Assembly: GCA_001970955.1 (NCBI GenBank)
Contig: MPUH01000148.1
Location: 1 to 64,000, forward strand
Direction: 5' to 3'
Length of the DNA: 64,000 nucleotides
Source of the DNA: Stentor coeruleus
Lineage: Eukaryota > Ciliophora > Heterotrichea > Heterotrichida > Stentoridae
The stretch's first letter is position 1. The number at the start of each line of letters is the position of its first letter. Below the pieces are notes generated by a model. That model ran no database searches, was not told the DNA's origin, and was given only the letters and a program-made list of their open reading frames with translations. The position numbers and the translations under genes are program-made. Positions 29,401 through 39,161 of the stretch are shown here, piece by piece.

Positions 29401-30139
29401 TTGAATCAGTAGTAAAAACTGTAAGTGGGTCTTTAACTTCAGTAAAATTAACAGTTGAGCTTATTGTCGTAACAGTCGGTTTATAAAAATTATTTTTCAT
29501 AATATTAGGCATCCATTCTGATTCTTGTACAGTCCAATCTATGATATGTTCATGAATATCATTTTTTTCTAATAAAAACTGTTTTTTGCTTAATAGTTTT
29601 AGACTAGAAGGACTATAATATCCAGCTAATATATTTTGCATAGTTGCAGACATGAGAATAAGTTTGAATTGTTTACCTTTAGAAAGATAGTATTTAAAGA
29701 CAACTAAAAGGAAATCCATTTCTATAGACCTTTCATGAACTTCATCCATAATCACAAAATCCCAAGGTAAAGGGTTACTTAATGGTATATGAGATATGAT
29801 TTGTATTAGAACTCCTGATGTCATATAAGTTATTTGTGTTTGATTAGATACTTTGCATTCACCTTTTATATGAAAACCTACCAGAGAACCTAAGTCTGAG
29901 TTTAGTTCGGATGCAACACGTGATGCTACGGCTATTGCTGCCATACGACGAGGTTGAGAAACTACGATTTTAGATTTTGGGTAAGCTTCTAGGAGGAATT
30001 GAGGAATTTGAGTGGATTTCCCACTCCCTGTTTCTGCTTGGACGATTGTGACTTGGTTGTTTTTAATAAGGTTTATGATACCTTCTCTATGCTGATGGAT
30101 TGGCAATGAGAATTTATCGGCAACTTTTTGGCTCGCCAT
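26408..30139 (-). CDS. DExH-box RNA helicase with C-terminal zinc finger
   Basis: A 1,243-aa protein of the DHX (DEAH/RHA) class. Motifs in order: Q-like start SLPIHQHRE; motif I ETGSGKST (about 36-43); Ia QPRRMAA; motif II as DEVH (about 131-134); motif III SAT; motif V STNIAESSITLPD; motif VI QQRAGRSGR. These are followed by the winged-helix/ratchet region (LDKIILKLKLMEISDP, FLKEMGAINLTG). The middle region (YISKFPTTITEDDIKGLL) may be RRM-like. The last 45 aa holds one C2H2-like finger, CRICDERFENYDEFSKHVKI. DExH helicases unwind RNA or RNPs 3'-5' with ATP; DEVH in motif II is also seen in the Spindle-E/TDRD9 group, but I cannot assign orthology. The start context is TATACAAATG; it ends with TAA. 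Confidence 0.93.
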   Translation of the reverse strand: MASQKVADKFSLPIHQHREGIINLIKNNQVTIVQAETGSGKSTQIPQFLLEAYPKSKIVVSQPRRMAAIAVASRVASELNSDLGSLVGFHIKGECKVSNQTQITYMTSGVLIQIISHIPLSNPLPWDFVIMDEVHERSIEMDFLLVVFKYYLSKGKQFKLILMSATMQNILAGYYSPSSLKLLSKKQFLLEKNDIHEHIIDWTVQESEWMPNIMKNNFYKPTVTTISSTVNFTEVKDPLTVFTTDSRKYKIHINYIKDVLSLINSKIVMDYLMKSSKESLEISLYDVEFIFKNIQKSDPEEIDQVIFTVAVRLILYYFLAEPNKNNETFLVFLPGIQEISQMFEMLQDYFCDCFESLDIIMLHSSIPEKEHIKVLKPPKEGCRRVILSTNIAESSITLPDVSFVIDFCCSREVYFNPKTMNESLILVWAAKATAQQRAGRSGRVSEGNVYRMITSEFHEGLLEYPRPEMQRSCLDKIILKLKLMEISDPKSILAETVEPPSLEQINSSEDFLKEMGAINLTGKISRLGRMYADMPYDIRVTRLCVFSILFHCVKDAMKIASIISLEKNILTNFSALRPSESIKHPYTYMQRLIYAKDSDSDLIMHKNIFDVWYKKFGKEVKMTMFKHGHRHLRNVRPSQAERKFCAKNYFEVNSLREALSNYIDIKQRFLDLKLDPWYFKETPQEPSLKLCIAAAFCDRILVSCYEIFDERMRNREIDMLPNNKSMYISKFPTTITEDDIKGLLSINKEQPESITIARSCAIVKYPDNTNDKTLKMSLWLGNYTRKYLNLAWIVMKQLENGRRVSMKSNPVYISRVPAEYRKEGSIFNVSDRRTGKSIEINFLKRLEYPYKLQHKDIITGEIVKIEEDSVNYSLFTTNYALANSLSLVCTEYSERNKYLLGKNSTVLPPWTFLPYAIILIFTPTAAYIPDPYNKRYLGFTVNSSLRIEFAYLYTHEDALWINDMRNKVSGFVSNLDYFENSGFSMEIIQDIVEFSRKERIPIKAQYPNWEKVINWNCPKFVSETDTWESDGFLPPLKLLNLSEDLSYLYFNIPTIKSLKTSYVTELHTQVEIISITECFLVCSFCQQIICPLTKIKQLPGEPIKFSIRAPYGSLVETDKTESTGFSQFLERNYIVQKWENCNQEHLLGWSDDQGSYISCNSPVQFLLPMMRYEPFNEKMWKKDFEALKGLEISYLKEFAELNIEKLCRICDERFENYDEFSKHVKINDTHMKKETMFMENYVS

Positions 30140-30535
30140 TTGTATATTAGAAATTTGCCTTAAAAGTTTTTTGTTTTTAAATAATTGTGTGATATTAAGT
30201 AAGATTTTATAAATTATGATTAAGATTTTATCGTTCAGTACTTTTTATTATTCTAGCATATAATCATATAACTAAAAAAAGGGGTTTATATATAAAATTT
30301 ATTAAACTTATATAAATCAAATCTAATATTCTAATAAAAATATAATCTAAACTGAAAGTTATATAAAANTCATATAACTAAAAAAAGGGGTTTATATATA
30401 AAATTTATTCAACTTATATAAATCAAATCTAATATTCTAATAAAAATATAATCTAAACTGAAAGTTATATAAAATCATTATGATTGATAAACTTAAATTA
30501 TTGGTAACTACTAAAATCAAACTTGGCTAATGAAA
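30140..30535. other. intergenic containing an N-marked overlap
   Basis: AT-rich spacer between two minus-strand genes. About half of it is the duplicated segment at 30264-30474. Nothing else seen. Confidence 0.65.
30264..30474. repeat. 105-bp duplication around N (assembly overlap)
   Basis: Positions 30264-30368 and 30370-30474 match with one substitution, around an N at 30369. Confidence 0.85.
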
Positions 30536-31387
30536 TTAATTGAGTTCATGAGACTCTACTAAAGAAAGACGAAAAGGTGAACTTGCATAAGACCCTCTTT
30601 CTCTGTACGACATACGAATTTCTGATTTTGTTCTCGTCATAACTTTTGGAGAGACATCAATATTCTTATTAATCCTTGGGGTAAAAGTACATTGTGCCAG
30701 TTCCTCTTCTTCTTGTTGGATTCTCATTTTTTCTGTCATAATTCTCATCTCTTTTTTACTTTGCACGCCTTTACTATAAACATCACTTTTTTTCTTACTA
30801 GCGATTTCAACAGATTTTTTATCTAAAACAGGTTGAAAAGTGCAGAATTCATCAATTTTATCAAGATTTGAAACATAACGAGGGATTTTCCTTTTTTCAG
30901 CTATGATCATAGGCTCAACATAATTTCTCTCCAAAAAAGGCTTTAATGATACTAGTTTTTTAGGTGTTTTTGGGTCTTCAACTGGGGTTTCAGGTTTGAC
31001 TATTTCTGTTTTTTTTTGATGTTTTAAGTCTTTACCTTCTTTTTTCGCTACTTCGACCATCTTCTCAGAAAGTCCATTTAGTTTAGGCTTAAATGGACAA
31101 ACTTGATCGAAAATTGCCTTGACTTTTCGCTCTTTGTTTTCGGCAATTTCTTTCGCTCTGTAATAAAGATTGGTAAAAGTTTTAGATTTGTTTGGCTTTT
31201 TGGTATCAGAGTTTAATGATTTGACTGAAATTAGTTCGGCAAGCCCATTACTTTTGTCAGGAGTTGAAGTAAAAGTTTCTACAACTTTTGGGTTTGTATG
31301 AGGGATAGGAGAAATATTCCCTGTACGTAGAGGGCTTTTGGACTTAGCCTGAGTTTTGGTTAAAGGAGATTTATTTTTTCCGCCCAT
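30536..31387 (-). CDS. CxFxP-repeat protein, probably cytoskeletal
   Basis: A 283-aa, highly basic protein. Three spaced copies of one short motif are visible: VCPFKPKLNGLSEK, FCTFQPVLDKKSVE and QCTFTPRINKNIDV, i.e. C-x-F-x-P-x-[LI]-[ND]. Related TFxPxIN repeats are common in flagellar and ciliary proteins of protists. Between them are Lys-rich linkers and a helical stretch (KKEMRIMTEKMRIQQEEEE). The N-terminus (GKNKSPLTKTQAKSKSPL) has SP phosphorylation-like sites. A basal-body or cortical role is inferred. It ends with TAA. The acyl-CoA oxidase gene diverges from it 253 bp away. Confidence 0.75.
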   Translation of the reverse strand: MGGKNKSPLTKTQAKSKSPLRTGNISPIPHTNPKVVETFTSTPDKSNGLAELISVKSLNSDTKKPNKSKTFTNLYYRAKEIAENKERKVKAIFDQVCPFKPKLNGLSEKMVEVAKKEGKDLKHQKKTEIVKPETPVEDPKTPKKLVSLKPFLERNYVEPMIIAEKRKIPRYVSNLDKIDEFCTFQPVLDKKSVEIASKKKSDVYSKGVQSKKEMRIMTEKMRIQQEEEELAQCTFTPRINKNIDVSPKVMTRTKSEIRMSYRERGSYASSPFRLSLVESHELN

Positions 31388-31640
31388 TAGAAGTGATTTG
31401 TAAGAGAATATAAGAGTAAAAGCTAAAAATACAGTGTTTCTTATGAATATTACCTATAAAATGTGACAAAAGGGTTATTAGTATTCAAAAAATAAAAAAA
31501 TAGCTTTTTAATATAGAAAGAACGAAATAAAACACTTATATGTTGTTTAATTTGTGGGGAAATATCATAGTTTATCTTAGAAAGGAACCATTTTCTTAAA
31601 GATTTTGGTCCAACCACACAAATGGACTAAGAGTTTATAA

Positions 31641-33575
31641 ATGGCCCTGGTCGAAGAAAGGAAATCTACCACATTAAGCATGGAAGAGCTGACAAGATTC
31701 ATTTATGCCCACGCATACAGTGAGACCCCACTAGAAAGAATTCGTGAGATCAGAGAAAAAATGGCAAAAATCCCTGAACTGTCTCTTACAGTGAATAGGT
31801 ACTATGATACTAGAGAGCAATCTTTGAAAAGAGCTTTGCTTTTTGGTAATGCTTGGGTTACAATGATTAAAAAAGAGAAACTTAATCATGAAGAACTTCA
31901 AATTGCATATGAGAACTCCTTTGAACTGACTGCTCATATTGCGCATATAACATTCTTCGTACCTTCACTTATTCTCCAAGCTGATAACGACCAACTTAGA
32001 GAATGGATGCCTCTCTGTGAGACTATGGAAATGGTAGGTTGCTATGCCCAAACTGAACTAGGTCATGGTTCAGATGTTAGAGGACTAGAAATTCAAGCAA
32101 CTTACGACCATTTAAGCAAATCATTTATTCTTCATAGCCCAACAATAACAGCAACAAAATGGTGGATCGGAGCTTTAGGTTGTGCTGCAAATCATGCTTT
32201 AGTTATTGCCCAGCTTTATATAAATGGAACATGCTATGGTCCTCATCCATTTTTAGTACCAATTCGTGATATTAAAACTCATATGCCATATGATGGTGTA
32301 GATGTAGGGGATATTGGGCCAAAAATTGGTTTTCATTCTAATGATAATGGATTCCTTCGTTTTAACAACTATAGAATCCCGAAAAAATACATGCTGACTC
32401 GCTTTTCTAAGATTAATGATACTGGGGATTATGAGATAATAGACCCGAATTCTATAAAAATCCTTTATTTATCCTTAGTCCGAGCACGATTGTTCATATT
32501 AGCTGATGCTTGGTTTCCTTTGTCTTCAGCTTTAACCATTGCCATTAGGTATTCAATTATCAGAAAACAATTCGCTGATAATGAAAAACCAGGGACTGAG
32601 AAGAAAATTATCGACTACCAAATCCAACAAAACAAGCTTTTTGTCATGCTCAGTAGGCTTTTCGCTTTCCTTTTTGTCCGTGTTCCTATCAATAACATGT
32701 ACTTCAAAATCGAAAAAGAAGTTACGTCTGGAAAAAGCCCATCATTAGATATCCTCCATTGTCTTGTGTGTTTATACAAAGTCTATGCATCATCTAAAGT
32801 TCTTGAAGCTATCGAAACCTGTAGAAGAGCATGTGGTGGTCATGGTTATTCTATGCTTTCTGGTATCCCATCTTTGTATACAACATTTTTACCAAAAGTC
32901 ACATATGATGGAGACAATAATATTTTATCATTACAAGTTATAAAATATTTAGTGTCACTTTTCCATAAAAAATCTCCAAAAGAATTTGCTTATATTACCG
33001 GGGCGAAAATTACCCCAACAGGTGATGTTCATAGTTCTAGTTTCCAACAACAATGTTTTATGGCTGTAGCACAATATAAAGTTAATAGAGTTAATAAACA
33101 TTTTCAAGAATTAAAGACAAGATTTACTAAAGAAAAAATATGGAATAGTCTTTTGCAAGTTGAAGGAATCGAAGCTACTGAGCCGGTTTTCCATGCGCAT
33201 ATACATCAGTGTTTTATTGATACTATTGATAAACTTCCTAATGGGACTAATAAGGATGCTTTAGAATGCTTGAGGAAAATTTATGTTGCTTCGGAGATTG
33301 AGAAATACTCTGGTATCCTTATGAACTGTGGAGTGAAATATGAAACATTTGAAACTATACAACAAGATTCGGTACATGCTTTATCTTTAGTTAGACCTAA
33401 TGCTTTAGGTTTGATTGAAGCTTTTGAACTTAAGGATGAAGCATTACATTCGATACTTGGAAGAAAGGATGGAGATGTTTATAATCAGATGTTCCAAAAC
33501 GTTAAGACCCAAAACCCAATCAATAAGACAAAAGTTTTACCCGGGCTTTTAGATTATCTTAGGCCAAAAATTTAA
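31641..33575 (+). CDS. ACOX: peroxisomal-type acyl-CoA oxidase
   Basis: A 644-aa protein of the normal length for acyl-CoA oxidases, which use FAD to oxidise acyl-CoA to 2-enoyl-CoA plus H2O2, the first step of peroxisomal beta-oxidation. The FAD/substrate motif CYAQTELGHGSDV is intact, as are TATKWWIG, PHPFLVPIRD, GPKIGFHSNDNGFLRF and RRACGGHGYSMLSGIP. The block usually written TYEG-[DE]-NT, which carries the catalytic Glu (Glu421 in rat), reads TYDGDNNILSLQ, so Asp replaces Glu. The C-terminus, RPKI, is not a canonical SKL-type PTS1, so peroxisomal import by that route is uncertain. The start context is TTTATAAATG; it ends with TAA. Confidence 0.93.
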   Translation: MALVEERKSTTLSMEELTRFIYAHAYSETPLERIREIREKMAKIPELSLTVNRYYDTREQSLKRALLFGNAWVTMIKKEKLNHEELQIAYENSFELTAHIAHITFFVPSLILQADNDQLREWMPLCETMEMVGCYAQTELGHGSDVRGLEIQATYDHLSKSFILHSPTITATKWWIGALGCAANHALVIAQLYINGTCYGPHPFLVPIRDIKTHMPYDGVDVGDIGPKIGFHSNDNGFLRFNNYRIPKKYMLTRFSKINDTGDYEIIDPNSIKILYLSLVRARLFILADAWFPLSSALTIAIRYSIIRKQFADNEKPGTEKKIIDYQIQQNKLFVMLSRLFAFLFVRVPINNMYFKIEKEVTSGKSPSLDILHCLVCLYKVYASSKVLEAIETCRRACGGHGYSMLSGIPSLYTTFLPKVTYDGDNNILSLQVIKYLVSLFHKKSPKEFAYITGAKITPTGDVHSSSFQQQCFMAVAQYKVNRVNKHFQELKTRFTKEKIWNSLLQVEGIEATEPVFHAHIHQCFIDTIDKLPNGTNKDALECLRKIYVASEIEKYSGILMNCGVKYETFETIQQDSVHALSLVRPNALGLIEAFELKDEALHSILGRKDGDVYNQMFQNVKTQNPINKTKVLPGLLDYLRPKI

Positions 33576-33669
33576 TTAAGTTAGATAGTTGTTAAAAAAA
33601 ATAATATCAAGTCATGAAAACTATGAATTTTATATTACTAATCTGATAATTACTATAAATTATAATATA

Positions 33670-34889
33670 ATGGGAAATTATTGTTCATGTGTATGTAAAA
33701 ATGCAGGTGATGGGAAATTTCAAGAGTTTGAAGATGTGAAAAGAGAAAGGATCAAAATAAAAAATGATTATGTGGATTTTGAATCAACATCNATGTGGAT
33801 TTTGAATCAACATCTGTGTGTAATTATTCTTTACCAACTTATTCAACTATATCTAGTGAATTGATTTTTAAATCTGCTGCTAGACAATATTTGGCTTATA
33901 AGTGTAATAAAATAGCAAAGATTTTTAGCAGTTTCACTTTACCTTGTCAGGTTATATGTGAGCCACCTCCAACAGCTAAGGAAATCATGATGATAGAAAA
34001 AGAAATTCCTCAAATAAAATCTCCGGTAGTTAAAAATCCTTGTAGTTTAGTATTTATGCCGACTGTGAAAATGCAAGATGGGTGTTTTTATGAAGGACAA
34101 TGGAATTTGGTTAGCGAACAGCCAGAAGGGTTTGGGACAATGATTCATAATGATCAATCTAAATATGTTGGGTATTTTAAAGAAGGACGTAAAAGTGGTA
34201 TAGGCAGACTGATAAAAATTGATGGGGAATTTTATGAAGGTATTTTCAAAAACAATCTTTTTGATGGACGAGGGATACTAATAAAACCATGTAAAAATTA
34301 CCCAATATCTGTTATATCTAGAATTGAATTATTTTCTTCAGATGATGAATATAAATTATTTGAAAAATACGCTAAAATAGTTAAATCAGAAGTTTATCCT
34401 TGCTATAAACCCAGTAAAAAATATCAAGAAAAAAAGATAAAAGAAATTAACGAAGAGAAAATTGAACGACCAAGTTATTTAATATATTCTGGGAATCATC
34501 GGAAAGGTATGAAACATGGAAGTGGGAAAATGTGTTATAGTGATGGGAGTTATTATGATGGAAAATTTTCAGTTAATATGATTGATGGTAATGGTGAATT
34601 TGTATGGGTTGATGGAAAAAAATATTGTGGGGTTTTCAAAGTAAATAAACCTCATGGTGAAGGGGTTTATTTGTGGCCTGATGGAAAGGAATATAGAGGA
34701 TCTTATGTTAATGGGTATAGAGATGGACATGGGATATTTAAGTGGCCGGATGGAAGAGAGTATGTTGGAGAATGGGAGAAAGGATGCATGCATGGAGTTG
34801 GGACTTTCACAAGTAAAGATAAAAAAGGAAATCTGACGACGGTAAAAGCTATATGGGATAAAGGGAAAAAGCAAAAACTTCTTAATTAG
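33670..34889 (+). CDS. acylated MORN-repeat protein
   Basis: A 398-aa protein once the 22-bp overlap at the N (33792) is collapsed, which restores the frame. The N-terminus MGNYCSCVCKN fits N-myristoylation at Gly2 with palmitoylated Cys5, Cys7 and Cys9. An IQ-like basic helix (FKSAARQYLAYKCNKIAKI) follows. Eight MORN repeats come in two blocks separated by a charged linker (about 190-250), for example YEGQWNL, YVGYFKEGRKSGIG, YDGKFSVNMIDGNG, YRGSYVNGYRDGHG and YVGEWEKGCMHGVG. MORN proteins bind membranes and the cortical cytoskeleton; a plasma-membrane or basal-body scaffold is inferred. I chose ATG 33670 over upstream in-frame codons because of the acylation motif. It ends with TAG. Confidence 0.88.
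33770..33814 (+). repeat. 22-bp duplication around N (assembly overlap)
   Basis: Positions 33770-33791 and 33793-33814 are identical around the N at 33792. Removing one copy plus the N brings the two halves of the MORN gene into one frame. Confidence 0.88.
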
Positions 34890-35428
34890 AAACTATCGCA
34901 TTAGAATTAATAATATATAGATATTTGTGATATATTATAGTTTAAATATGATTTTTGATTTTTAGTATATATGAAATTAATAATTTCTTCAGGATACTGT
35001 AAATTCAATTTTTCCTCAATTAGTAGATAGTTTCCTGCAAAGTGTTTAATAATATTACACAAAACTAAAAAAAATAGTTTTCTTAATAAGAATTTTTTGG
35101 AAAAATAATCATAGGCAATATCACAGGAATTTTATCATATTATGCTATTTCTTCTATATCAATAAAATTTACTATTTTTAATTTTTATTCACCCTTAGAT
35201 AATCTAATAAACTATATCTCAAAATATAATAATAAAGATTTGCATAAGCACATTAAGTTGTTTTATTATTTTTAAAATTAAATACTGATTAAAAACAACT
35301 AGAAATTATCACTTATTATATAAGAAGTATATTAGAGTTAGATGAATAAAAAATTAAATTGAATTATCACTTATTATATAAGAAGTATATTAGAGTTAGA
35401 TGAATAAAAAATTAAATGGAATTAGTTT
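34890..35428. other. intergenic with 58-bp tandem repeat
   Basis: AT-rich. A tandem duplication at 35304-35418 lies just before the kelch gene start. No other feature. Confidence 0.6.
35304..35418 (+). repeat. 58-bp tandem duplication without N
   Basis: Two near-identical copies with a period of 58 bp (35304-35361, 35362-35418), ending 10 bp before the kelch gene ATG. It may be real or an overlap closed without an N. Confidence 0.8.
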
Positions 35429-38400
35429 ATGAAATCCATAATAATGAATATGATTTGGTGTATACTATCTATTCTTTCTCAAGCTGAGAAAATTATATCA
35501 AGCCATAATATCCCCGAAAGTGGAATATTACCTGAACCTAGGATAAACCCATCTTTGGCTGTAAACTCTTTAGGTAACACAATTTACTTATTTGGAGGCT
35601 ATAATAAAAACAATTTCTTAAATGATCTTTGGACTTTTAATATTGAATCAAACTTTTGGAGACTTATTTACGCCCAATCTGATAGCCCAAGTAATTTTAT
35701 AATAGGCCCAAGAAGCAATTCAGGGAGCTTTTTCTCCAAGAAAAAACAAGAATTCTGCATTTATGGGGGGCACTCAGACGTATCTTCATTTTCTGACCTT
35801 TGGTGTTTCTCACCATATTCTCCAGGTTGGCAAGAGTTTGACTATCCAACAATTTCGTTTTCTCTATCATTAAAAGCAAGATACTTTGAATATAATGAAA
35901 AAGATTATTTTGCAATTTTTCCTGTTGATACATTTGACTTTACGATTTACATGTAATATCAAATTAGATTTAATTTTGAACTGGATCTATGGAAAAAAAT
36001 TAATTTGAATCAAACAATGACTTCTGACAAAATTATAAAAGGGGCAATTTTAGAAGTCAATAGAAATCAAATTATATTAGGAAAACTTGGAGCAAGTAAA
36101 AAATCTGTATTATTATACTATTGCGATATAGAGGATTTGCATTGTGTTAAAAGTACCTTTGATTTTCTTGAAAGTGATTTAGGATTTATAATAGAAAGTA
36201 GCATTATCGATGACCATTTACTCGCTCTTACCTCTTCTGGCCATATACTAAATTTCACCCTCACAGATTCTTCTCTTACCATAACTTCTCATGATTCACC
36301 CAATATTCCAATAAACACAGGATCCTCATCTTTTAAAAACTTATTTTTTATTTTTGGTGGATTATCAAATAATCAAATCACCAACACTTTAATTATGTAC
36401 AACTCAAGTTCTTTACAAAATTCATCTTATACAATTTTATCAAACTTTCAAGCATTTCCTCCTTTAAGAACAAAATCAGCATTATTAACAATTCGTAATA
36501 AAATCTATTTATTTGGAGGACTTGGTATTTATAAACTTCTAAATGATTTTTGGGTATTTGACCCATTACTTGAAAAATGGAATGAAATTATTTCTCAAAA
36601 TACCCCTCCTCCACCAAGACATTCATTTTCATTTGCAAGTATTGGAGATATTATTATAATATGGGGAGGTATAACTGATAAAGGATATTGTAATAATTTA
36701 TTTATATATAATGTTATTACAAACTTATGGAATGAAGTATTAACAGTTTCTACAATACGTCCAAGCAAAAGATATGGAGCTTGTTTGATTTTAGATATGC
36801 CTTTTTTATATATAGGTGGAGGGGCGAATGATTTGGGAATTAATAAAGATGTGTGGGTTTTCGATATAAGTACTGGGATATATAAAAAAACTCGTTATGA
36901 AATAGATAAAGCATTTTCATATTGTTATAAAGAAAATAATGATATTTTCCATTTATATGGAGAAAGCCAAAACCCAAATTTTAATCCAGTTCTTCCAAGA
37001 CCTTCTATAGCTTCACAAGAATGGGGTGGTATTGTGAAAGTATGGCCAAAAGGGTTTCTTCTTATATCTGGCGCTAGTAGTTCAGGATATCTTTTAAATG
37101 ATTTTAAATATACTTATGATGATCAACATTTAGAAGCTAAAGTTTCTGATTACTTTTGTGACTCTATGCATGCGTTTTATGGAAGTTCGATATTTTATTT
37201 GTCGGGATATTTTTATGAAGCAAATTTTAAGTTTTTTCCATCGTTGCCACGTGCTAAGTTTTCTAGATTTGACTTTAAAGAAATATGCCAGGATTTGAAT
37301 TGTACATATGAATGCAGCGTAGGGTTTGTCTATCATAATTTAAGATGTAAAATATGCCCATCTGGGTATTATTCAGAAAATAATTCATGCAAAGCTTGTA
37401 AAAAAGGTCAGTTTAATCCTTTACCTGGAGCTTCATCAATAAAACAGTGTTATCCTTGCCCAGAAGGAACTTTTAGTGATAAAATAGGGTCGAGTTTGTG
37501 TAAAATATGCCCAATAGATCATTATTGTTTTGCAGGATGTGCGAATCCAGAAAAGATATCACCAAGTCAAGAAAAACTAGAAAATCCTCCTTTAGTATTA
37601 TATGAGAATGAATACAGTTATCAAATTACTAAGAGTATATATTTGTTTGGTATATGCATGATTATTTTGTTTGTGATAGTTTTTAAAGTGAATGAAAAAG
37701 TAAAAACAATTATCGCGAAATGTGATTTGTATTCGAATTTGCATAATTATAAAGATGAAGACAGGATTTATATTAATAAAAATTCAATTGGAGGTATTTT
37801 CACTATTATTTTTTATATAAGTCTGACTTGTATTGGAAGTATTATGGTATGCAATTACTTTTTAAGCAATAATTTTATAGAACAGTCGTTAATGCCATTA
37901 GTTCTTTTTGATAGAATGATTGATAAGTTTGAAGCTAACTTTGATGTTGTAGTCGGAATTAGAAACTATGCTGATTTTTGTATAGATTCTAGTTACAAAG
38001 TTAATCAGTATATAAATACATCAGATTTCTCAGCTTGTGCATCTGGTATTTTACTATCTTTTAAAGATCTTAAAAAGCAAAAAATATTATATAGATGTAA
38101 AAATACAATTGACCGCTTTTGTATAGTTAAAATATCTTGTTTAGGATGTGAAATTGAAAAGAACACAATAATAAAACTGGTCTTTCAAGGTAACTCAACA
38201 TATGGTGCAGGGATTTTCGTTAACTTGACTTCTGAATCTTCACTTCCATACAGTTACAGTAGTGTTTTTACTGAAATCTACCCTAATAAAAACAATATTT
38301 TCCTTGGTAATTCACCTAATATATTTTCTTTTTCCCTTACTCCATCATTGTATATATCTTCAACAAAATCAAAAATTACTTTTAATACTGGCTATCACAT

Positions 38401-38955
38401 TGAAGAATCATCACCTCCAATAAAAGGTAGCGAGAAAAAAGTTTTGGATTTGTATTTACCTGGCCAGCTAGGTGTGAATATTGTGTTAGAAAAAAACAAT
38501 CTTGGTTTTTTAACTGAAGTTCAAAAAGAGGTAACTTTTTTTTCATTAATTGGGACTTTATTTGGCACTTTTACTGGACTTATAGCATCATTTGGAGTTT
38601 TGATGAGGATTGTAGAAAAAATGAGCTTAGATTTAAAGCCTAAAAAGGAAGAGAACTTTATTAAGCGAATTACTGATCTGAGAAAACATTATAGTTTCAT
38701 TTTTATGGATGTCAAAGCAAATGTTTGGGATGTGAGAGGTGTAGAAAANTGATGAGGATTGTAGAAAAAATGAGCTTAGATTTAAAGCCTAAAAAGGAAG
38801 AGAACTTTATTAAACGAATTACTGATCTGAGAAAGCATTATAGTTTCATTTTTATGGATATCAAAGCAAATGTTTGGGATGTGAGAGGTATAGAAAGTAG
38901 TAATCATTCAAGATCAAGCAGCCAAGACAGCACAAAGCCTATGATAGTTAAATAG
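35429..38955 (+). CDS. kelch / Cys-rich multi-pass membrane protein
   Basis: About 1,120 aa after removing the 15-nt intron (35953-35967) and collapsing the 148-bp overlap at the N (38749); both operations keep frame exactly. The layout is: signal peptide (MNMIWCILSILSQAE); a kelch beta-propeller (about 35-430) with blades such as IYLFGGYNKNNFLNDLWTF, FCIYGGHSD and IYLFGGLGIYKLLNDFWVF; a Cys-rich ephrin/TNFR-like module (CPSGYYSENNSCKACKKG, CYPCPEGTFSDKIGSSLCKI, CPIDHYCFAGC); a TM helix (YLFGICMIILFVIVF); a second TM (IFTIIFYISLTCIGSIMV); a large loop; and a last TM (LIGTLFGTFTGLIASFGVLM) before a short basic Ser-rich tail. It is probably a surface receptor or adhesin-like protein of a family expanded in ciliates; the ligand is unknown. 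It ends with TAG. Confidence 0.83.
35953..35967 (+). other. 15-nt intron in the kelch gene
   Basis: Reads GTAATATCAAATTAG, with A at position 10. It holds the in-frame TAA that otherwise ends the frame; excision joins two kelch-propeller segments. Confidence 0.92.
38601..38897 (+). repeat. 148-bp duplication around N (assembly overlap)
   Basis: Positions 38601-38748 and 38750-38897 flank an N at 38749. They differ at about four positions, mostly silent, as two alleles or macronuclear variants would, which may be why the assembler did not merge them. Confidence 0.88.
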
Positions 38956-39161
38956 TTTAGATTAATAAAAAAATTAATTATAGTAAAGCTTGTAAATTAA
39001 GAGAAACTTAAAGGGAATATTATGTTTTATTATAAAATTATTTAACCACAGTCTTCCATTAAAAATCAAATTTTCAGAAACTTTATTTGAGTTTTTATAG
39101 TTATCAATTATCCCAATATATATTTTTTACAGAAATTTTGGTAAGCCCCCTTAATTAATAA

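Noticed and set aside
33589-33669. Upstream start for the MORN gene
   Set aside because: No ATG until 33613, and the MGNYCSC acylation signal marks 33670 as the natural start.
35429-36004. Kelch gene split into two genes at 35956
   Set aside because: The TAA lies in a 15-nt intron; the joined frame continues the propeller.
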